The notes below the pieces were generated by a model, which did no database searches, was not told the DNA's origin, and saw only the letters and a list, made by a program, of their open reading frames with translations. A program made the position numbers and the translations under genes. DNA of 17,618 nt from Candidatus Iainarchaeum sp. (lineage in GTDB: Archaea > B1Sed10-29 > WALL01 > JAGHAM01). Positions 12,841-17,618 of the stretch are shown here, piece after piece. Where the stretch lies: NCBI GenBank assembly GCA_021161465.1, contig JAGHAM010000028.1, positions 1-17,618 on the forward strand, given 5' to 3'. Positions within the stretch are counted from its first letter, which is position 1; each line of letters opens with the position of its first letter.

Positions 12841-13661
12841 GGTAAGTATGTTCCTTCCACGCTTTTTATCTCTCCTGTAATCCGCACATTCTCTGGTGTC
12901 TCCACACCCACCAATCCCCCAAGGACACACACAGCACCATTTAGGTAATCTATCTCTGTTTTCCTGCCAGCTTCAATATCCTGCAGCATCGAGCTCTTGT
13001 TCTTCCCCGTCATACGCGCAACTTGAATTGCCTTATCAAACACCAAACCTGGTTTTGCTCCAAGACCACTAACCAAAACGGCTTCCTCAACAAGTCGTCT
13101 CATCCTCCCCCTAAGTCCTTTGTCCTTAACCAGCTCACCGTTCCTTTTGCCCGTGACCGCACCAAGGGCATTAATGCCAACATTTACAAAGAACTTCTCC
13201 CATAGTAATCCACCGATATGTTTGACAAGCTTAACATGAAGTCCTCCCTTTTCAAGCTCTTTGGCAATTTTGCCTGAACTGTTAACATCATGTAGAAAGA
13301 GCACACCCTCAGCGGTGACTGTTGACTCTATGTCACTAATCCTAGTTGCAGCATATGTTGTGACTCCCCTTAGCGCCCCATCGATATGAAGCAGACCATT
13401 TTGGATAGCAACCACAGGTGTATGCGGATTGTACTCTCTGATGGTTTCAAAAGTTTTCAATGCATCGTACGCTTTTGTCGTAAGAATGAAAAAATCAACA
13501 TCCTCTGCCTCAGCCAGTTTGACAGTTGCGTCAAACTTATCCTGCAAAGCAACAGCCTGCTCCTCCCGTCTACAAACCAGTAACACTTCTTGCCTTTTGC
13601 TTAGTATAGATGCAAACGCAAGCCCTAAAGCGCCAGCACCAACTATAGCAATCCTTGCCAC
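12837..13661 (-). CDS. panE: 2-dehydropantoate 2-reductase (ketopantoate reductase)
   Basis: PanE reduces ketopantoate to pantoate with NAD(P)H in pantothenate/CoA synthesis. The Rossmann motif IAIVGAGALGLAFA is at the N-terminus; TTKAYD and IQNGL follow, then the catalytic-domain block WEKFFVNVGINALGAVTGKRNGEL with its conserved Lys and Asn, and SSMLQDIEAGRKTEIDYLNG. I chose the GTG at 13661 (about 274 residues): it overlaps the upstream stop by one base (TAGTG), follows a GGTGGG site and places the Rossmann strand right at the N-terminus. The ATG at 13682 would add seven residues. It follows the HPS-RraA gene in one operon. It is slightly short for the family but no motif is missing. Confidence 0.93.
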   Translation of the reverse strand: MARIAIVGAGALGLAFASILSKRQEVLLVCRREEQAVALQDKFDATVKLAEAEDVDFFILTTKAYDALKTFETIREYNPHTPVVAIQNGLLHIDGALRGVTTYAATRISDIESTVTAEGVLFLHDVNSSGKIAKELEKGGLHVKLVKHIGGLLWEKFFVNVGINALGAVTGKRNGELVKDKGLRGRMRRLVEEAVLVSGLGAKPGLVFDKAIQVARMTGKNKSSMLQDIEAGRKTEIDYLNGAVCVLGGLVGVETPENVRITGEIKSVEGTYLP

Positions 13662-14956
13662 TAACCCACCACTTTCTCCCATTTCTTAAGCTTAACTACT
13701 TTGGATAGAGTACTTCCACGCTTTATCTCTTCGCGAATCCTATTCTCCTGCTCACGCACATTCATAGCCCTGTTTGCTATCTCTTGAGCGCGCTCAGCTG
13801 GCACCACCACAACACCGCTATCATCGCCAATAACCCAGTCGCCGTTCCTGACCGTAAGACCATCACACTTTATCTCAGCACCAATCTCACCGAATCCTTT
13901 TGGCTCCCCTGCGTTCGGGACAAAATGCCTTGCAAAAACTGGGAAGCCCATCTGTAGGATATCCTCAACATCCCTAGCAGCTCCATCTATGACAACACCT
14001 GCTATGCCCTTTTTCCTGCAACTCCATGATGCTAATTCCCCCCAAACAGCATCTGAGCCACTACAGGCATCTATTACTATCACATCACCCTTCTTGGCTA
14101 TGTCTATTGCTTCGACTGGCTTTGCCCAATCGCCATTGTAAGTCCTAACTGTGAGCGCCCTCCCAACCATTTTGTATCCAGTTTTCAATGGCCGTATGTT
14201 TGGCATCGCGCCCTTGCGATGCATGGCATCACTTATGTTGGATGTAGAAACCCTTGAAAAAACAGTGTAAAGCTCATCTCTTGAATACTTCTTGTATAAC
14301 TCTGTTGGTATCGCCTTATGTTCTGATATGGCTTTTTTAAGTTTTTTAACCTCTTCAGTCACGTTGGCTGCCTTAGTTATGGCACCGCCAACTATAATTA
14401 TGCTGGCTCCAGCTTCAACAGCAGCGGCCACGGTTTCTGTGTTTAGGCCACCTGCTGCAGCTACAGGGATGGTAACTGTTTTTGCTATCTTACGGACGGT
14501 GTCCAAAGGGTTCTCACCCTTCATTTGCTGGTCTATCCCAACATGTACACATATTGCATCAACCCCAAGGGCCTCGACTTCCTTAGAACGGTTGACCTTA
14601 TCCTCAACACCAAGTACATCGACAACGACTTTTGAACCATATTTTTTTGCTGCCCTGACGGCCTCTGAAATTGTCCCATCATCTGATATACCGAGTATTA
14701 TGCAAACCTGGGCGCCTGCCTTAGATGCCATCTCAACCTCAACACCACCAACATCTGCAGTTTTCAAGTCGGCAACTATAGTTTTATCTGGAAATTTCTT
14801 CTTCAAAGCCCGAACACTTTCCATGCCCTCGCTCTTTATCAAGAGTGTACCTGCCTCAATCCAGTCTACGCCACCAGCTACTGCTTCCTCGGCTATCTGC
14901 AAAGCTCTGTGTAAGTTCATCAAATCAAGAGCCAACTGCAAAACTGGTTTATCCAT
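13661..14956 (-). CDS. Bifunctional 3-hexulose-6-phosphate synthase / RraA-like protein
   Basis: Residues 1 to about 210 form a 3-hexulose-6-phosphate synthase barrel (LQLALDLMN, VDWIEAGTLLIKSEG, IVADLKTAD, and a phosphate-binding AAGGLN and IVGGAIT). Residues about 225-431 form an RraA/HMG-aldolase-like domain (SNISDAMHRKG, GDVIVIDACSGSDAVWGELAS, GVVIDGAARDV, the last with the family's Arg-Asp). Such fusions are known in archaea. In archaea the synthase usually runs towards ribulose 5-phosphate plus formaldehyde, supplying pentoses; the RraA-like part is of uncertain role. The ATG at 14956 follows a GCAGGT site. panE follows with a one-base overlap, so they are coupled. Confidence 0.94.
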   Translation of the reverse strand: MDKPVLQLALDLMNLHRALQIAEEAVAGGVDWIEAGTLLIKSEGMESVRALKKKFPDKTIVADLKTADVGGVEVEMASKAGAQVCIILGISDDGTISEAVRAAKKYGSKVVVDVLGVEDKVNRSKEVEALGVDAICVHVGIDQQMKGENPLDTVRKIAKTVTIPVAAAGGLNTETVAAAVEAGASIIIVGGAITKAANVTEEVKKLKKAISEHKAIPTELYKKYSRDELYTVFSRVSTSNISDAMHRKGAMPNIRPLKTGYKMVGRALTVRTYNGDWAKPVEAIDIAKKGDVIVIDACSGSDAVWGELASWSCRKKGIAGVVIDGAARDVEDILQMGFPVFARHFVPNAGEPKGFGEIGAEIKCDGLTVRNGDWVIGDDSGVVVVPAERAQEIANRAMNVREQENRIREEIKRGSTLSKVVKLKKWEKVVG

Positions 14957-15067
14957 AAGACCTGCCCCGCCTTTCAGTTATCTTCGTCTTAGTATTAATA
15001 GGTTATATCGCTGTTAGACGAATTTTTCAGAGTAAAGATAATAACCAAGTGGGAAGAAAAATAAACC
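14957..15067. promoter_or_regulatory. Divergent promoter region between the HPS-RraA/panE and CoA operons
   Basis: This 111-bp AT-rich gap separates the two divergent operons. TATTAATA-like sequence near 14993-15000 could be the TATA element for the minus-strand operon. No strong palindromic operator is visible. Confidence 0.35.
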
Positions 15068-15802
15068 ATGAAGATACCAAAAACCCACCCAAGATACAAA
15101 TCTCTCCTCCAAAGAGAGAAACTGATAGAAGGTGTAGAGAATGGTGTTACTGCCACCGCAGGTCTGATTGCGCAGGGTAGGGGTGAAGCTTTTGATTACC
15201 TCATAGGGGAGAGAACAACCGAAAATGCAAGGAAAGCCATAAGAGCTGCAGTTGCCAAACTCCTACTGGCTAAGCACCCGGTTTTGTCCATAAATGGCAA
15301 CGTTGCCATGCTTGCACCTGATGACTACATAAAACTAGGAGAAGTTTTAGACGCCCCAATCGAGATTAACCTGTTTTACAAAACACCAGAGCGCGTTGAT
15401 GCTATAAAGGCCCTCCTGCACGAGCATGGTTGCAAGAACCTGCTCTTTGGGGATAACACCCGCATACCCACTGAATCTGCCAGGGGATTTGTTGATTCCC
15501 GCGGACAAGGCATAGCGGATGTTGTGCTCGTTCCGCTTGAAGACGGTGACAGGACAGAAGCCCTGAAGAAAGCAGGGAAGTTCGTCATTGCAATAGACCT
15601 AAATCCCCTCTCCCGAACAGCACGCAAAGCAGACATCACGATAGTAGACAACATAGTGCGCGCCCTGCCACTAATGATTAAATACGCTGAAGGTTACAAA
15701 AGCCGAGGAGTTCCAAACATAGAATTCAACAATAGAGAGAACCTCATGGGGGCAATCGCCTTAATAAAGGAGAGGCTTGCTGATGAAACAATTCTCGATT
15801 AA
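15068..15802 (+). CDS. 4-phosphopantoate-beta-alanine ligase (archaeal phosphopantothenate synthetase)
   Basis: This enzyme joins 4-phosphopantoate to beta-alanine with ATP, the archaeal replacement for bacterial pantothenate synthetase and pantothenate kinase. At 244 residues it fits the family, with PKTHPRYKSLLQREKLIEG at the start, LIAQGRGEAFDYLIGE, the core LSINGNVAMLAP, LFGDNTRIPTESARGFVDSRG, and VIAIDLNPLSRTA with TIVDNIVRALPLM. The gene overlaps coaBC by 20 bases, and panE lies just across the divergent promoter, so most of the CoA route from ketopantoate is grouped here. Pantoate kinase is not in the window. Confidence 0.95.
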   Translation: MKIPKTHPRYKSLLQREKLIEGVENGVTATAGLIAQGRGEAFDYLIGERTTENARKAIRAAVAKLLLAKHPVLSINGNVAMLAPDDYIKLGEVLDAPIEINLFYKTPERVDAIKALLHEHGCKNLLFGDNTRIPTESARGFVDSRGQGIADVVLVPLEDGDRTEALKKAGKFVIAIDLNPLSRTARKADITIVDNIVRALPLMIKYAEGYKSRGVPNIEFNNRENLMGAIALIKERLADETILD

Positions 15803-16973
15803 GTCTGTGAAGTCAAAATCCCTACTAGGCAAGAAAATAACACTCTGTATCAGCGGAAGTGTTGCCTGTGTCAGGGCTCCAGAATTAGCACGAGAGCTCA
15901 TCCGACACGGAGCTGAAGTGGCTGCAGTAATGAGCGAAAGCGCGCAGAAACTTATAAGTCCGGACCTCCTACAATGGGCCACAGACAGAGAGGTTGTTTC
16001 CAAGCTTACAGGTAGGATAGAACATGTTAGGCTGGGGGCATACTCTGACATGGTTCTTGTCTGCCCAGCCACTGCAAATACCATATCTAAGATTTCCTGT
16101 GGCATAGATGACACACCAGTAACCAGCACTGTCAGCTGCGCACTTGGAGCGGGAGTTCCTGTGATGCTTGTGCCTGCAATGCACTCCAGTATGTATAACC
16201 ATCCTATAGTTAAAGAAAATCTGGGAAAGCTGAAAAGCATAGGCGTAGCTGTCATAAACCCCCACATCGCTGAGGGGAAAGCCAAAATAGCTGAAAATGA
16301 TGAGATAGTAAAGCGTGTCATCAGTACCTTGACGCCAAAAGACTTAGCTGGCCTGAAACTTGTGATAACTGGCGGACCGACCTATGAGCGCATCGATGCT
16401 TGTAGGGGGATAATAAACCAGAGCTCCGGCAAGATGTCCTGTGCAATAGCCGCCAATGCCTCAGCCAGAGGCGCGGAGGTAACGTTGGTGTATGGTCCAG
16501 CCAGAGAGGAACCTCCCTCAAATGTAAAATTGATTAAGGTTACTGGGGCAAGAGAGATGATTGAAAAAACCATGGATGCCATCAAAAGTGCAGATGCACT
16601 CATATCAGCAGCAGCAATAGCAGACTACTCACCAATCAGCGTTACAAACGGAAAGCTTGAGTCAAGAAAAGACTTAAAGCTTGAGCTCAAGAAAAACCCA
16701 AAGCTCGTCGCCCTTGCCAAAAAGAGATTCCCGGAGAAACTTGTTGTCGGCTTCAAGCTTGAGGAAACAATCAGAGAGGACAAGGCTCTTGAGTGTATCA
16801 AAGAGAGTGGGATAGACCTTATGGTTGCCAATTCAACAAAAACCATAGGTGCCAACAACGCTGAAGCTGTAATAATGGATGTTAAAACAAAAACGCGCGT
16901 AAATGGGACAAAAGCAGAGGTAGCAAAGGAAATACTGGATGCCCTAAAGAGTAAATGGAAGAAGCAAAAGTAG
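15783..16973 (+). CDS. coaBC: Bifunctional phosphopantothenoylcysteine decarboxylase / phosphopantothenate-cysteine ligase
   Basis: CoaBC adds cysteine to 4'-phosphopantothenate and decarboxylates the product to 4'-phosphopantetheine. The N-terminal flavoprotein (CoaC) half shows CISGSVACVRAPELARELI, the His in RIEHVRLG, the FMN-site PATANTISKI, and PAMHSSMYNHP. The bacterial substrate-flap Cys region reads AEGKAKI as in archaeal members. The CoaB half shows LVITGGPTYERID, ISAAAIADYSP and the Lys-rich KKNPKLVALA, with FKLEE. I take the ATG at 15783, following GGAGAGG, rather than the TTG at 15777; this gives 396 residues. It is translationally coupled to the preceding ligase gene. Confidence 0.96.
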   Translation: MKQFSIKSVKSKSLLGKKITLCISGSVACVRAPELARELIRHGAEVAAVMSESAQKLISPDLLQWATDREVVSKLTGRIEHVRLGAYSDMVLVCPATANTISKISCGIDDTPVTSTVSCALGAGVPVMLVPAMHSSMYNHPIVKENLGKLKSIGVAVINPHIAEGKAKIAENDEIVKRVISTLTPKDLAGLKLVITGGPTYERIDACRGIINQSSGKMSCAIAANASARGAEVTLVYGPAREEPPSNVKLIKVTGAREMIEKTMDAIKSADALISAAAIADYSPISVTNGKLESRKDLKLELKKNPKLVALAKKRFPEKLVVGFKLEETIREDKALECIKESGIDLMVANSTKTIGANNAEAVIMDVKTKTRVNGTKAEVAKEILDALKSKWKKQK

Positions 16974-16998
16974 GGGAAGAGCCCAAAGAGTATAGGGA

Positions 16999-17618
16999 CT
17001 ACTCTCCCATCTGCTCTTTCACTATCTTATCAATCAGCTCAAGGAACTCATTCTTGTGCTTTGGGCTTATGCGCGCGCCTGCTGCTATGTTGTGGCCACC
17101 GCCTTCTCCACCAACTACCTCACAAGCCTGTTTCATAGCCTTCCCAAGATGCAGCCCCTTGTTGACTAACATCCAGTTAGCCCTGCCAGAAACTTTAAGC
17201 ATACCTTCCTCATCTATTGCAAGCGCGATTATTGGTTTTCCCTGACCTGCAACCTTGCTGCCATACAGCATTCCAGCAATCACACCAACTAGGGTGTCTT
17301 TGATGTGCGTTCCAGCATCCAGGATATAAATGTGCTCCATCTCATCCAAACCTTTCTCTTTGGCAAACTCTATCCCATCACGGAGCATTCTCCTGTGCTT
17401 CTGCAACAACAACTCTGCTCTGTGATAATATTCACCCCTATCACCCATGCAAACTTTTATCCCAATAAGCCCCTCCTCATGCCTACCACAAGCATTAAGG
17501 AGTGTTGCATATTCGCGCGCATCTCTTAGGGGTGTCTTAGGTTGCTCTTTAAGAAGCTCATAAACCTCTCCCACAAGATTTCTCAAGAGGAATTCTGGAA
17601 TAAAATTCTTCTTCCCAA
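16999..17618 (-). CDS. GAN/RecJ-like DHH-DHHA1 nuclease, C-terminal part (5' end outside window)
   Basis: The open frame runs to the window edge, including sequence before the first TTG at 17586 (FIPEFLLRN), so the N-terminal DHH catalytic domain is missing only because the window ends. What is visible is the DHHA1 domain of the archaeal RecJ-like family: PKTPLRDAREYATLLNACGR, a middle helical part (ELLLQKHRRML), ISGRAN-like KVSGRANW, and the diagnostic GGEGGGHNIAAGARI near the end. Members include GAN, a GINS-associated exonuclease of the replisome, and other archaeal RecJ-like exonucleases; which subgroup applies cannot be told from this part. It converges on coaBC with 25 bp between stops. 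Confidence 0.92.
   Translation of the reverse strand, partial: GKKNFIPEFLLRNLVGEVYELLKEQPKTPLRDAREYATLLNACGRHEEGLIGIKVCMGDRGEYYHRAELLLQKHRRMLRDGIEFAKEKGLDEMEHIYILDAGTHIKDTLVGVIAGMLYGSKVAGQGKPIIALAIDEEGMLKVSGRANWMLVNKGLHLGKAMKQACEVVGGEGGGHNIAAGARISPKHKNEFLELIDKIVKEQMGE

Noticed and set aside
14292-15017. 241-codon ORF on the plus strand opposite HPS-RraA
   Set aside because: Its Ser/Thr/Ala-rich translation is the usual shadow of a well-conserved gene on the other strand.
16974-16998. Strong terminator hairpin between coaBC and the RecJ-like gene
   Set aside because: The short gap has purine-rich sequence but no convincing stem followed by a T run within it.

Overview
The window is archaeal chromosome of moderate GC. 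The evidence is the gene set: eukaryote-like ribosomal proteins S15 and S3Ae (eS1), Kae1 and Bud32 of the KEOPS complex, CarS of ether-lipid synthesis, the archaeal phosphopantoate-beta-alanine ligase, a GEK1-type D-aminoacyl-tRNA deacylase (DTD2), an archaeosortase-like protein and a GAN/RecJ-like nuclease. TATA-like boxes lie about 25-30 bp upstream of several starts, GGTGA-type Shine-Dalgarno sites are present, and one tRNA intron has a bulge-helix-bulge (BHB) fold. I cannot name the lineage; a euryarchaeote, or a DPANN or Altiarchaeota-like genome, would fit.

Layout. 1-338: 3' end of kae1. About 360-2600: a decayed block with a small membrane-protein ORF, a pseudogene of a secreted, membrane-anchored protein broken by at least four lesions, a remnant-like spacer, and the N-terminal half of a MoxR ATPase. 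2711-7913 (+): a tightly packed series of alaX, a TraB-like gene, bud32, an XTP pyrophosphatase gene, rps15, a possible tiny ORF, rps3ae, DUF92 and a KaiC-like ATPase. 7952-8218: tRNA-Gln(TTG), interrupted twice. 8219-10166 (-): an unknown gene, carS and an archaeosortase-like gene in one operon. 10277-11793 (+): a zinc-ribbon protein, dtdA and an HD phosphohydrolase. 11845-12129: tRNA-Leu(CAG), also interrupted twice. 12181-12840 (+): a DUF1648/SdpI membrane protein. 12837-14956 (-): a hexulose-phosphate synthase-RraA fusion followed by panE. 15068-16973 (+): phosphopantoate-beta-alanine ligase and coaBC. 16999-17618 (-): C-terminal part of a GAN/RecJ-like nuclease.

How the genes work together. 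Kae1 and Bud32 act in tRNA t6A synthesis, and AlaX and DTD2 proofread mischarged tRNAs, so tRNA quality is a repeated theme. PanE, the phosphopantoate ligase and CoaBC are successive parts of archaeal CoA synthesis arranged around one divergent promoter region. CarS and the archaeosortase-like protein suggest lipid synthesis next to protein anchoring.

The most unusual signal is in the two tRNA genes. Each carries a short intron in the D-arm (27 and about 33 nt) and a long intron in the T-loop at the same site (167 and 165 nt, between positions 59 and 60), with similar intron ends and no intron in the anticodon loop. The tRNA-Leu T-loop intron is built of consecutive hairpins including a 54-nt tandem repeat. 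This looks like a family of spreading or structured tRNA introns.
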